From: Flemingiibacterium sp045578725
GTDB taxonomy: Bacteria; Bacillota; Clostridia; Oscillospirales; CAG-272
Length of the DNA stretch: 64,000 bases
Direction of reading: 5' to 3'
Assembly: GCA_045578725.1 (NCBI GenBank)
Contig: JAZNKS010000018.1
Coordinates: 1-64,000 of the forward strand
A program made the position numbers and the translations under genes. Numbering within the stretch: the first letter of the stretch is position 1; every line of letters begins with the position of its first letter. This document shows positions 1 to 7,595 of the stretch, piece after piece. Under the pieces are notes generated by a model. The model did not search any database. It saw only the letters and a program-made list of their open reading frames with translations, and was not told the origin of the DNA.

Positions 1-1
1 T

Positions 2-1705
2 TGCGGCGAGGGCTGTGACAACTGCGGTCTGCTCTGCGGCGGATGCGGCCTGTGCGAGGACTGCGCGCTGGTCTGCCCCGAGTGCGAGAGCCATTGCAGC
101 GAATGTGACTATGTATGCGGTACCTGCGGTACCTGCAGCGAATGCGCCACCATCTGCGATTACTGTGATGCGGCCTGCTCGGCCTGCGATTTTGTCTGCG
201 GCACCTGCACGGCCTGCTCCGGCTGTGCCGAAATCTGCCCCGAATGTGAGGAGCATTGCTCCGAGTGCGCCAAGGTCTGCCCCGAGTGCGGCACCTGCGG
301 CGAATGCGCTGAATTCTGCGAGTCCTGCGGTCTGTGTGAGAGGTGCGTGACGATCTGTGAATCCTGCGGCGCGGCCTGCACCGACTGCGCGGAGCTCTGC
401 ACCGAATGCCAGCTGTGTGCCGACTGCACCGAGCTCTGCGAGGGCTGTATGGAAGTCTGCGCTGAATGCGCCGAAATCTGCGGGAACTGCGGTCTGTGTG
501 AAAACTGCACCGAAATCTGCGAGGATTGCGGGGACGCCTGCTCCGACTGCTCCGAGGTCTGCGGCGGATGCGGCCTCTGCGAGAACTGCGCGGTCATCTG
601 CGAAACCTGCGGCGATTCCTGTAATAACTGCGCGCTGCTCTGCGAAACCTGCAATATCTGCGAAAACTGCACCGAAGTCTGCGATTCCTGCGGCATGGCC
701 TGCGCCGAGTGCGATGAAATCTGCGAGGATTGCTTCTACTGCTCCGAGTGCTGTGACGGCGGCTACCGTGTAACGGTTCCGATGCCCGAAATCCCGGAGG
801 AACCCGAGGATCCGGATGCACCGGTCATTCCCGAGGATCCGGAAGAGCCCGAAACGCCTGCTCCCGGCGGCGTATTCAACAAGGGTGACCGCGTAACGAT
901 CACCGCTCCGAAGCCCGCTCCCGGCAAGCGCTTCAAGGAATGGCGCTTCCCGGACGGTCTGGTGGTTGTCACCGGCAACAAGAAATCCGAAACCGTTGAA
1001 TTCATCATGCCCGATAGTCCGGTGGAGATGGTTCCCGTCTATGAGGACATTCCCGAGGATGAGGAGCCCGAAACCGGTCTGATTCCGATGCCCGATTATC
1101 CCTTCCTGCCCGAGCCGGCGCTTCCGGATGAGCCTGTAACCCCGGATGTACCGGATGAGCCGGAGATCCCGGAGCTTCCCTTCACGGATGTCACCACCGA
1201 CAGCGCGTACTATGAGGATATCCTCTACGCATTTGACAAGGGCCTGATGGAAGGCATCGGCGGCGGCCTGTTTGATCCCGAAGGATCGGCCGAGCGCGCG
1301 ATGATCGTCACGGTTCTGTGGCGGCTGGAGGGCTGTCCCGAAGCGGCCCCTGCGGACTTTGATGATGTGGAAGCCGATTCCTGGTACACCGACGCGATCG
1401 CATGGGCGGCCGAAAACGGCATCGTCAACGGCTACGGCAACGGATGCTTCGGCCCGACGGATCCCATCACCCGCGAGCAGCTGCTGGCGATCCTGCACCG
1501 CTATGCAGCCTTCAAGGGCTATGATGTGAGCGATAAGGTGGCCGGCACGGCGGCAAGCGAATGCAGCCCGTGGGCGGAAACCAGCGTCCTGTGGGCGGAA
1601 TGCTACGGTCTGGTCAGCGATACGGAAGGCGATCTGACAAAGGAAGCGATCCGCGCCGAGATTGCGGCCTATCTGCACCGCTTTGGTATGGCTTACGACG
1701 AATAA
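2..1705 (+). CDS. Cysteine-repeat surface protein with SLH domains (5' partial)
   Basis: The frame is open from the window edge, so the start and any signal peptide lie outside. The first ~250 residues are almost entirely CxxC units with 2-3 residue spacers, about 76 cysteines in all. They form a 27-residue super-repeat (6+7+7+7 residues, eight Cys each). An acidic Pro/Glu-rich linker follows. Next is a short segment around 'KGDRVTITAP' and 'GKRFKEWRF' that looks like a divergent InlB-type B-repeat. The C-terminus (from about base 1178) has two clear and one degenerate SLH motifs, for example 'AAENGIVNGYGNGCFGP' and 'DPITREQLLAIL'. SLH domains normally bind pyruvylated secondary cell-wall polymer, so this should be a wall-anchored protein. 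The role of the Cys array is unknown; metal binding or a disulfide-stiffened stalk are possible. Confidence 0.85.
   Translation, partial: CGEGCDNCGLLCGGCGLCEDCALVCPECESHCSECDYVCGTCGTCSECATICDYCDAACSACDFVCGTCTACSGCAEICPECEEHCSECAKVCPECGTCGECAEFCESCGLCERCVTICESCGAACTDCAELCTECQLCADCTELCEGCMEVCAECAEICGNCGLCENCTEICEDCGDACSDCSEVCGGCGLCENCAVICETCGDSCNNCALLCETCNICENCTEVCDSCGMACAECDEICEDCFYCSECCDGGYRVTVPMPEIPEEPEDPDAPVIPEDPEEPETPAPGGVFNKGDRVTITAPKPAPGKRFKEWRFPDGLVVVTGNKKSETVEFIMPDSPVEMVPVYEDIPEDEEPETGLIPMPDYPFLPEPALPDEPVTPDVPDEPEIPELPFTDVTTDSAYYEDILYAFDKGLMEGIGGGLFDPEGSAERAMIVTVLWRLEGCPEAAPADFDDVEADSWYTDAIAWAAENGIVNGYGNGCFGPTDPITREQLLAILHRYAAFKGYDVSDKVAGTAASECSPWAETSVLWAECYGLVSDTEGDLTKEAIRAEIAAYLHRFGMAYDE
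35..721 (+). repeat. 81-bp tandem coding repeat (27-residue Cys units)
   Basis: Units of 27 codons begin at 35, 116, 197, 317, 398, 479, 560 and 641, with a half unit of 13 codons at 278-316. Each full unit reads C-x2-C-x2 then three times C-x2-C-x3. The register is constant although the intervening residues vary (CGGCGL, CENCTEI, CEDCGDA and so on). Partial units flank the array on both sides. Confidence 0.9.
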
Positions 1706-1710
1706 CATAT

Positions 1711-1746
1711 AAAAAGTGGGGGAACTGCGGTTCCCCCACTTTTTTT
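1711..1746 (+). terminator. Rho-independent terminator
   Basis: A hairpin with arms AGTGGGGGAAC and GTTCCCCCACT around a short loop is followed by a run of T and preceded by a run of A. It closes the cysteine-repeat gene. Confidence 0.9.
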
Positions 1747-1784
1747 GATATGGGATTTTTACATGAAGAAGTAACCATTTTCCA

Positions 1785-1813
1785 TTTACATTTCCGGGAA
1801 TCTGTGATACAAT
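1785..1813 (+). promoter_or_regulatory. Promoter of the EamA transporter gene
   Basis: TTTACA and TACAAT are separated by 17 bases and lie about 30 bases before the start codon. Confidence 0.6.
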
Positions 1814-1844
1814 AGTACCGACATCAACAAATCCGGGGGAAACC

Positions 1845-2711
1845 ATGGGTATTCTGCTCATCTGCATCAATCAGGCCGCGCATCAGCTGGAAGGAATGCT
1901 GGTCCGCCGCTACGGCAAAAAGCACGGCGCGGGCGGCCTTTTCTTCAATGCCATCATCTGCCTGTTTGCCATGATCTTCTTCATCTTCAGCGATCGGGAC
2001 GGTCTGCATTTTTCGGGGGAACTCTTTTTATACGGCCTTGTCAGCGCGCTGATGTTCGCGGCGGGCTTCTATTCGATGTATCTGGCGCTTCAGCTCGGAT
2101 CCTATGCGATCAGCCGGCTGATCAGCTCCTTTTCCGGTATCTTCGCCATCGGCTACGGTCTGCTCGTTCTGAAGGAGGAGGCCTCGCTGCTTACCTGGAT
2201 CGCATTGGTGCTGGTCTTTGCCTCGATGTTTCTGATGAATTACCATCCGTCCCGGGAGGAAAGCGAAAAGAAGCCCTTCTCGGTGAAGTGGCTGATCTGT
2301 GTGCTGGTATCGTTATTCAGCAACGGTATGATCGCCATCCTGTCGCGGATGCAGCAGATCCGCTTTGACAATGCCTGTGACAATGAATTCATGACCCTTT
2401 CGCTGGGGGGAGCCGCGGCCGCTCTTCTGCTCATTGGCTTCATAAACGAGCGCGGCCGGCTGAAATCCGTGCTCAAATACGGGCTCCTCTACGGCGGCGC
2501 GGCGGGCCTCATGAACGGCGCGGCCAATCTTGCCAATCTGGCGACCTATCTCTTTATGCCGATCTCGCTGGCAACCCCCATCCGCACGGGCCTTGGCATC
2601 GTGACGAGCTTTGTCCTGTCGATCATCTTGTATAAGGAAAAATTCACCCGCCGCCAGCTGATCAGCGCCCTGATCGGCGTGCTGGCGCTGGTTCTTCTGA
2701 AGCTTGCATAA
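1845..2711 (+). CDS. EamA/DMT-family membrane transporter
   Basis: This 288-residue protein is hydrophobic, with about ten predicted membrane segments in two halves, as in the drug/metabolite transporter superfamily. Helix-end motifs such as 'MYLALQLGSYAISRLISSF' in the first half and 'PISLATPIRTGLGIVTSFV' in the second are typical of EamA repeats. The start follows a GGGGGA ribosome binding site. It stands alone between two terminators and has its own promoter. EamA proteins export or exchange small metabolites; the substrate here cannot be told from sequence. Confidence 0.85.
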   Translation: MGILLICINQAAHQLEGMLVRRYGKKHGAGGLFFNAIICLFAMIFFIFSDRDGLHFSGELFLYGLVSALMFAAGFYSMYLALQLGSYAISRLISSFSGIFAIGYGLLVLKEEASLLTWIALVLVFASMFLMNYHPSREESEKKPFSVKWLICVLVSLFSNGMIAILSRMQQIRFDNACDNEFMTLSLGGAAAALLLIGFINERGRLKSVLKYGLLYGGAAGLMNGAANLANLATYLFMPISLATPIRTGLGIVTSFVLSIILYKEKFTRRQLISALIGVLALVLLKLA

Positions 2712-2717
2712 AAGAAA

Positions 2718-2752
2718 AGGATCACCGATTGGCGTCGGTGATTCTCTTTTTT
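2718..2752. terminator. Bidirectional terminator
   Basis: ATCACCGA and TCGGTGAT form the stem, flanked by A-rich and T-rich runs on either side. It serves the EamA gene and the convergent hydrolase remnant. Confidence 0.8.
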
Positions 2753-2754
2753 GG

Positions 2755-3483
2755 CTATAACCCAAGATCGTCGGCAAGGGCGTTGTGGAATTCGGCCCGC
2801 ATCTCGCAGACCCGGCTGTAATCCGCATGATGATAGGTGGCGTTGGTGAGAAGCAGAGCCCACATCCCCGTCTCACGGCTTACAAAAACGCTCTGGCCGG
2901 TGTGGCCGCAATGCCCCCAGCTGCCGGATGGGAAGAGCCGCCCGGTCTGGGTGTAGGCGGGATCCACCAGCTTCCAGCCGATGCCGCGCGCTTCTTCAAG
3001 GCCCGGCGTGTAATTTTTGATCGTTTCGGCAAAGAGCTCGGGGGGGATGAGCGAGGGCAGGCCGTTTGCCAGCTCAATGGCATAGCGGCTCATATCATCA
3101 AGGCTTGAAAACAGCCCCGCATTGCCGGACACACCGCCGAGAAAGGCGGCATTTTCATCGTTTACGCCAAAGCGGCCGTCCTGATGGCTGGCAATATCCG
3201 CTCCCTGCGGCGGGCAGAAGCGCGACTCGCCCATACCAAGGCGGGGCGCGATTTTTTCAGCAAACAAAGCATCCAGACCTGCCCCGTACAGATTTTCAAG
3301 CAGCTTTGCCAGCAGCATGAAGCCGTTGCAGCAATAGACCACCCGCGTGCCCGGCTCATAAAGGAGCGGCTTCGCAGCGATTGCCATACCGGCTTTGCGC
3401 ATCCCCTTGACGGATTGGGATGGGTTTCCTACCAGGTTATCGCCACCGCCAACAGTCTGTAAGTGAATACAACGATCGGGCAC
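2755..3483 (-). pseudogene. Beta-lactamase-family serine hydrolase, 5'-truncated
   Basis: About 210 residues match the C-terminal two thirds of the class C beta-lactamase/PBP-like family (PF00144). 'EPGTRVVYCCNGFMLLAKLL' corresponds to the Tyr-x-Asn region, and 'GHTGQSVFVSRETG' to the KTG-like strand. The N-terminal part carrying the catalytic Ser-x-x-Lys is absent, and the frame reaches an unrelated hairpin and the end of the AraC gene within 100 bases. No convincing ribosome binding site precedes the first Met codon. It is most likely a deletion remnant that cannot catalyse hydrolysis. A short functional protein is less likely. Confidence 0.65.
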
Positions 3484-3509
3484 CGGCTGGGAATCAGCCG
3501 GTGCCCGAT
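3475..3509. terminator. Perfect 15-bp hairpin between convergently decayed genes
   Basis: ATCGGGCACCGGCTG and its exact complement enclose a 5-base loop just past the AraC stop codon. Neither side has a strong T run, so it may be a terminator or simply a structural mark at the truncation joint of the hydrolase remnant. Confidence 0.5.
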
Positions 3510-3528
3510 GCTGTTCGGAGCTATTCTT

Positions 3529-4431
3529 TTACACGGAGGGAATTCCCCCTTGATTTTCGGTGATGGCTCGGATGGCGGCGCGGTATTCGGTAGGCGGACA
3601 GCCCTTATAGCGGCGGAACCAGCGGGTGAAATAGGCCTGCTCGCAGAAGCCGCAGCGATCTGAGATTTCCCGCACCGGGAGATCCGAATAGATCAGCAGC
3701 TGTTCCGCGCCCGACATCAGCTTGTCATGGATGTACTGCTTGATGGTGATGCCGTTGTCACGCGGGAAGCTTTTGGTGAAGAAGCTGACCGAATAATTGG
3801 TGGCCTTTGCCAGCTCCTCCACGGTCAGGCCGGCGGACAGATTCTCCGAAATATAGCGGAAGACTTCCCGGTATTTTTTGACGGTTCGGATTCGTCCGTC
3901 GATATCCGCGCCGCTCATGCGGAGAAATTCCTCCAGATACTGCAGGCAGATATGTCGGAGGGCGAGGGCGGACAGGCCGGAATCCTCCCCGAAGAGGGCT
4001 TCCACCGACCGGACGGTATTCTGCCGGCCGTGCAGAATGAGGGGGCTGGTCAGATGGCTGAACAGATCCTCCAGGTCACCAAGGTAAACGTTGAACAGGA
4101 GGGTGAGCTCCTCGGCGGGGGCGGTGTATGTCCAGCTGCACTTGACATGATTGCCGATCAGAAAGATATCGCCCGCGCTGAGCGGGATCTGCTGCCCGCC
4201 GAAATCCATCACCGCCTCTCCCTCGATAAGAAAGTGAAGAGAATTGATGGTGTGCTGAAAATCCTGATCCACCAGTGTGCGGCTGATGAAGCCCGGACGG
4301 ATGGCGGCGCGGTTGTGATCCTTTAATTCCAGCGTGAGATTGTTGAAGAGAAACTGCAGATCTTCCCGCCGACGGCATATAAATTCAAATTCGTTTGCGC
4401 TGTCGTCGATTTTTCCGTGAGAATACAGCAT
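3529..4431 (-). CDS. AraC-family transcriptional regulator
   Basis: The 300-residue protein has an N-terminal cupin-like sensor (residues about 40-120, 'GQQIPLSAGDIFLIGN') and a C-terminal double helix-turn-helix (about 195-295). The HTH region includes 'LTVEELAKATNYSVSFFTKSF' spread over the first helices and 'ISDRCGFCEQAYFTRWFRR' in the second. The start was set at the Met preceded by AAAGG ten bases upstream. A much longer antisense frame continues upstream but is a shadow of the next genes. It is divergent from the glycosidase genes and probably controls them in response to a glycan sugar. Confidence 0.88.
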   Translation of the reverse strand: MLYSHGKIDDSANEFEFICRRREDLQFLFNNLTLELKDHNRAAIRPGFISRTLVDQDFQHTINSLHFLIEGEAVMDFGGQQIPLSAGDIFLIGNHVKCSWTYTAPAEELTLLFNVYLGDLEDLFSHLTSPLILHGRQNTVRSVEALFGEDSGLSALALRHICLQYLEEFLRMSGADIDGRIRTVKKYREVFRYISENLSAGLTVEELAKATNYSVSFFTKSFPRDNGITIKQYIHDKLMSGAEQLLIYSDLPVREISDRCGFCEQAYFTRWFRRYKGCPPTEYRAAIRAITENQGGIPSV

Positions 4432-4489
4432 CTTTTTGGCACCTTTCGTGAAATGGCATGAAAAGTCAAATTTCATCCCCGGGATTCCC

Positions 4490-4518
4490 TTGCGGGCGGG
4501 GCGCTTGATGTGTATAAT
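4490..4518 (+). promoter_or_regulatory. Promoter of the glycosidase/sialidase unit
   Basis: TTGCGG and TATAAT with 17-base spacing lie about 60 bases before the start codon. Confidence 0.6.
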
Positions 4519-4545
4519 TATATCAAAGAAAAACGGATTTGGCAA
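4516..4545 (-). promoter_or_regulatory. Promoter of the divergent AraC gene
   Basis: On the minus strand TTGCCA and TATAAT are spaced by 18 bases. The -10 box overlaps the -10 box of the plus-strand promoter, so the two promoters probably exclude each other. Confidence 0.5.
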
Positions 4546-4578
4546 GGGCCGATTCCGACTTGGGGGAGGAATATTTCG

Positions 4579-4812
4579 ATGAACTGCAGAATGACTTATA
4601 AGGACGGGCGAGAGGAAATTCTCATCGCCATTACCGAGCGGGAAGGGAACATGACCCGCGTCCGGCTGCCGAAGGCGAAGATCGCCGACGGCTGTGCGGT
4701 TATTGATTTTATGGCGGAGGAATTCACGAGCGGTGTGGGCGAGGGCTACATGCTGGCGCCGCGCGGTACCAAGGAAGGCGGCACCATGCTCTGCCGCTTC
4801 CGTCAGCGGTAG
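4579..4812 (+). pseudogene. N-terminal part of a DUF5696-like glycosidase, ended by amber codon
   Basis: The reading frame starts eight bases after GGGGGAGGA and runs 77 codons to a TAG at 4810-4812. Immediately after it the same frame continues without interruption into the large downstream open frame, with no shift. This is one gene cut by a single in-frame amber codon. The segment ('MTYKDGREEILIAI', 'VGEGYMLAPRGT') looks like the N-terminal beta-sandwich half of the glycosidase. It could be a real nonsense mutation, a sequencing or assembly error, or strain-level variation. Confidence 0.6.
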
Positions 4813-4845
4813 GGTGATCACGAATACATCTCCGACAGCAACGCG

Positions 4846-6264
4846 ATGCCGCTGTTCGGATTCAAGAACGGCGAGCGGTGCGTTCTGGCCGTCATCACGG
4901 GCATGGCGTGGGAATACCGGATTGTGATGGGCGTGAAGGACGGCCGGTATTACATCTATCCGCGCTTCTTTGTGGATGAGAAGGTGCGCTATGAGGATAT
5001 CGCCGCCGAGCTGTACGATCTTCCGCTGACGGCGGATTACAATGATATGGCCGCGCTGTACCGGGAGATCAAAAATCCGCCCCGTCTGACGGAAAAATGC
5101 CGGACGAGCGAAGCGATCCGCTATGCGGCCGAGGCCCCCGAGCTTCGGATCCGGCTGGCATGGAAGCCCGTCCCCTCGCCGGTTGCCCATCAGACGGAGG
5201 AAACCGAGCCGCCGGTTGTGGTCGGATGCACGCTGGAGCGCGTGAAGGAGATCCTGCACGGCATGAAGGAGCGCGGTGTGGAGGCCTGCGAGGTCTGCCT
5301 GGTCGGCGTGGAGATCAAGGGGCACGACGGTCGCTGGCCCCAGCTTCTGCCGATTGAGGAAACGATCGGCGGACAGGTGAAGCTGGAAGAAATCTGTACT
5401 CTGGGCAAGGAACTCGGCTATCAGATGGTGGTACACACCAACAGCACGGAGATGTACAGCATTTCCTCGGACTGGGACGAGGATGCGCTCTGCGTCACCC
5501 ATGACGGCGATTATTCCAAGGATGAAATTTTCTGGGGCGGCGGTCAGCCCTATCACATCTGCCCGGCCAAAACGGTTTCCTACACCGAGCGGAATCTGAA
5601 CGCAATCCGGGAAATGGGCTTTGCGGGAATCCATTACATTGATGTTATCACCAATTTCCCGCCGCGAAGCTGTTTTTCGCCCGATCATCCGCTGAGTGCA
5701 CCGGAATCGGCGGAAATTTACCGTTCGATTGCACAGAAAACCCGGGCGATGTTCGGCGGTTTCGCCAGCGAGGGCGGCTTCGATTTTGCCGCCGATGCGC
5801 TGGATTATGTTCTCTATACCTCCTACAATCTCTACACCACTCTGCGCGAGCTGTGCGATGAAACGATCCCCTTCTGGCAGCTGGTTTATCACGGCTCCAT
5901 TCTCTACAATCCTTCGACGGAAACGGTCAACTACTGCGTCAAGGATGAATACAGTCATCTGAAGTTTTTGGAATACAGCGGACGGCCGCTCTGCTACATC
6001 AACTCCAAGTATGTGGATGAGGGCGGATGCGGCAACTGGATGGGCGAGGAGGATCTGCTCTGCGGCGATGAGGCGCAGCTGACGGATACGCTGGATCGGA
6101 TCCGGGCGGTATATGAGGAATACAAGACGATGGCCCCGCTCCAGTATCAGCGGATGATCCGTCATGAGAAGCTCGGCGAGGGAATATACCGCACAACCTA
6201 TGAAAACGGCGTGTCGGTCACCGTCGATTACAACACGCTGTCGTATACGGTCAGCGAAATCTAA
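4846..6264 (+). CDS. DUF5696-like putative glycosidase, C-terminal part
   Basis: This 472-residue frame resembles the DUF5696 group of putative TIM-barrel glycosidases. Indicative stretches are 'GFAGIHYIDVITNFPPRSC', 'FSPDHPL' and 'FGGFASEGGFDF', followed by 'LVYHGSILYNPS'. No signal peptide is visible, so action is likely on intracellular oligosaccharides. The given start is the first Met after the amber codon and has no ribosome binding site, so the product may not be made unless the TAG is suppressed or is an error. It is followed 15 bases later by the BNR gene, apparently in the same operon. Catalytic residues were not assigned; candidates are acidic residues in 'HYIDV' and 'ASEGG'. Confidence 0.7.
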   Translation: MPLFGFKNGERCVLAVITGMAWEYRIVMGVKDGRYYIYPRFFVDEKVRYEDIAAELYDLPLTADYNDMAALYREIKNPPRLTEKCRTSEAIRYAAEAPELRIRLAWKPVPSPVAHQTEETEPPVVVGCTLERVKEILHGMKERGVEACEVCLVGVEIKGHDGRWPQLLPIEETIGGQVKLEEICTLGKELGYQMVVHTNSTEMYSISSDWDEDALCVTHDGDYSKDEIFWGGGQPYHICPAKTVSYTERNLNAIREMGFAGIHYIDVITNFPPRSCFSPDHPLSAPESAEIYRSIAQKTRAMFGGFASEGGFDFAADALDYVLYTSYNLYTTLRELCDETIPFWQLVYHGSILYNPSTETVNYCVKDEYSHLKFLEYSGRPLCYINSKYVDEGGCGNWMGEEDLLCGDEAQLTDTLDRIRAVYEEYKTMAPLQYQRMIRHEKLGEGIYRTTYENGVSVTVDYNTLSYTVSEI

Positions 6265-6279
6265 TGGAGGCATCCGGTT

Positions 6280-7410
6280 ATGAAACAGCTCAAAATTCTC
6301 GAAACGGCGACGGTGATGGAAAATCCCGATTCGCTCCATAATTATTTTGCCTGGCCGACGGCGGCTGCCCTGCCGGACGGTCGGCTGGCGGCAGCTGCCT
6401 CCGGCTATCGGCTGGATCACGTCTGCCCCTTCGGCAAAGGGGTGATCACTTACAGCGCGGATGGCGGCAAAAGCTGGAGCCGTCCGGAGGCGGTGATTGA
6501 TACGGTACTGGATGACCGGGACGGCGGCCTCGCCGTACACGGCGACACGGCCGTATTCACCTCCTTCAACAACACGCTGGAGTTTCAGCGGAAGATCGCG
6601 CACCGCAAGAGCGGGCCGCGCACGGATTATATCCTCGCTTATCTTGATTATATCGCCTCGCTTCCCGGCGCGGAGGCGGTTGCGCTCGGCTCGACCTTCC
6701 GGCTCAGCCACGACGGCGGTTCAACCTGGGAGAAGGAACTGCACCATTCGCCGGTATCCGCTCCGCACGGCCCGTGTTGGAGTCTGGATGGCCGTCTGTT
6801 CTACGTTGGCTGTGTATTCGGAGACTGGAACCGGATCGAATGTTGGGAGATGGATCCTGCCACGGGGGCGATGGAAAAGCGCGGAGAGCTTCCGCCGATC
6901 GGCGACGGCAGCCTGCCCTCGGAGGAGCCGCATGCCATTGTCCTGAAGGACGGCAGTATTCTGGCGATGATCCGCACCGAGCGTCAGCCCGAGGATCACA
7001 ACTGGCAGAACGGCTATGAAATCTTCACGCTCTATCAATCGGTATCGCATGACGGCGGTGTGAGCTGGAGCGAGCCGGCTCCGCTGAAGGTTCGCGGCGA
7101 TTCGCCCGATCCGATGCGGCTTGGCGCACCTGGGCATCTCTGCCGCGCTCATGACGGTCGGCTGATTCTGTCGGCGGGCGATCGGATTCATCCGCTGGGG
7201 CTGAACATTTATGTCAGCGGGGATGAGGGCGAATCGTGGGAGGCATACCGGCTGCCCTGCGATCTGCCGAACACGGTGGATTTCGGCTATCCGGCGACGG
7301 TTTCGATGGCGGATGGAAGCTACTATACGGTCTGGTATCAGCATCCGACGATTGATGAGCCGTCGGTGATTGTCGGTGCCCGCTGGTGCTTCCCGGACAA
7401 CTGGCAGTAA
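6280..7410 (+). CDS. Sialidase-like BNR-repeat protein
   Basis: The 376-residue protein carries four Asp-box motifs: 'SADGGKSW', 'SHDGGSTW', 'SHDGGVSW' and the degenerate 'SGDEGESW'. This is the hallmark of the six-bladed sialidase fold. Arg and Glu residues around 'MIRTERQPED' are possible active-site elements, but the classic FRIP motif is not evident, so sialidase activity is uncertain and another exo-glycosidase or lyase is possible. There is no signal peptide. The gene starts after TGGAGG and follows the DUF5696-like gene closely, so both probably degrade the same imported glycan. Confidence 0.8.
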   Translation: MKQLKILETATVMENPDSLHNYFAWPTAAALPDGRLAAAASGYRLDHVCPFGKGVITYSADGGKSWSRPEAVIDTVLDDRDGGLAVHGDTAVFTSFNNTLEFQRKIAHRKSGPRTDYILAYLDYIASLPGAEAVALGSTFRLSHDGGSTWEKELHHSPVSAPHGPCWSLDGRLFYVGCVFGDWNRIECWEMDPATGAMEKRGELPPIGDGSLPSEEPHAIVLKDGSILAMIRTERQPEDHNWQNGYEIFTLYQSVSHDGGVSWSEPAPLKVRGDSPDPMRLGAPGHLCRAHDGRLILSAGDRIHPLGLNIYVSGDEGESWEAYRLPCDLPNTVDFGYPATVSMADGSYYTVWYQHPTIDEPSVIVGARWCFPDNWQ

Positions 7411-7420
7411 ACATAAAAGA

Positions 7421-7460
7421 AAAAACGGACTGCCGCAGTTGAGCGGCGGTCCGTTTTTTT
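7421..7460 (+). terminator. Rho-independent terminator
   Basis: CGGACTGCCGC and GCGGCGGTCCG (one G-U pair) form the stem, flanked by A and T runs. It ends the glycosidase/BNR operon. Confidence 0.9.
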
Positions 7461-7470
7461 GTCGGATGTA

Positions 7471-7593
7471 CAATCCGTTTTCGGTTCTCTTAATGATGTT
7501 GTCCTGCAGTTCGGGGGACAGACGGTTGAAATATTCGCTGTAGCCGCCGACACGGACGTCCTGATGGCGGGCGGTATCCGCTTTCGGCGGCGG
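7471..7593 (-). pseudogene. Orphan glycyl-radical domain fragment
   Basis: On the minus strand, in a frame different from the neighbouring oxidoreductase, about 40 codons read as the extreme C-terminus of a glycyl radical enzyme. 'DVRVGGYSEYF' is followed by 'LSPELQDNIIKRTENGL'. The R-V-x-G-Y motif (bases 7528-7554) holds the glycine that would carry the radical. No start codon with ribosome binding site and no body of the enzyme is present. It differs from the tail of the intact enzyme further along, so it is not a copy of that gene. Most likely it is the leftover of a deleted gene. Confidence 0.6.
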
Positions 7594-7595
7594 GC

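Noticed and set aside
35..721. 81-bp repeats considered as a CRISPR-like array
   Set aside because: The repeats are contiguous without spacers, keep one reading frame and vary at third positions, so they are coding repeats.
2..763. Cys repeats considered as ferredoxin-type Fe-S domains
   Set aside because: The CxxCxxCxxxCP pattern is absent, and the protein has wall-binding SLH domains, so a cytoplasmic ferredoxin is unlikely.
4810..4812. TAG read as pyrrolysine or other recoding
   Set aside because: No pyrrolysine genes are visible and a TAG also ends another reading frame here; a nonsense mutation or sequence error is simpler.
3529..6711. A 1060-codon minus-strand frame extending the AraC gene backwards across the glycosidase genes
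   Set aside because: Only the part up to 4431 has AraC motifs, and a ribosome binding site precedes the Met at 4431. The upstream part is antisense to clearly coding sequence.
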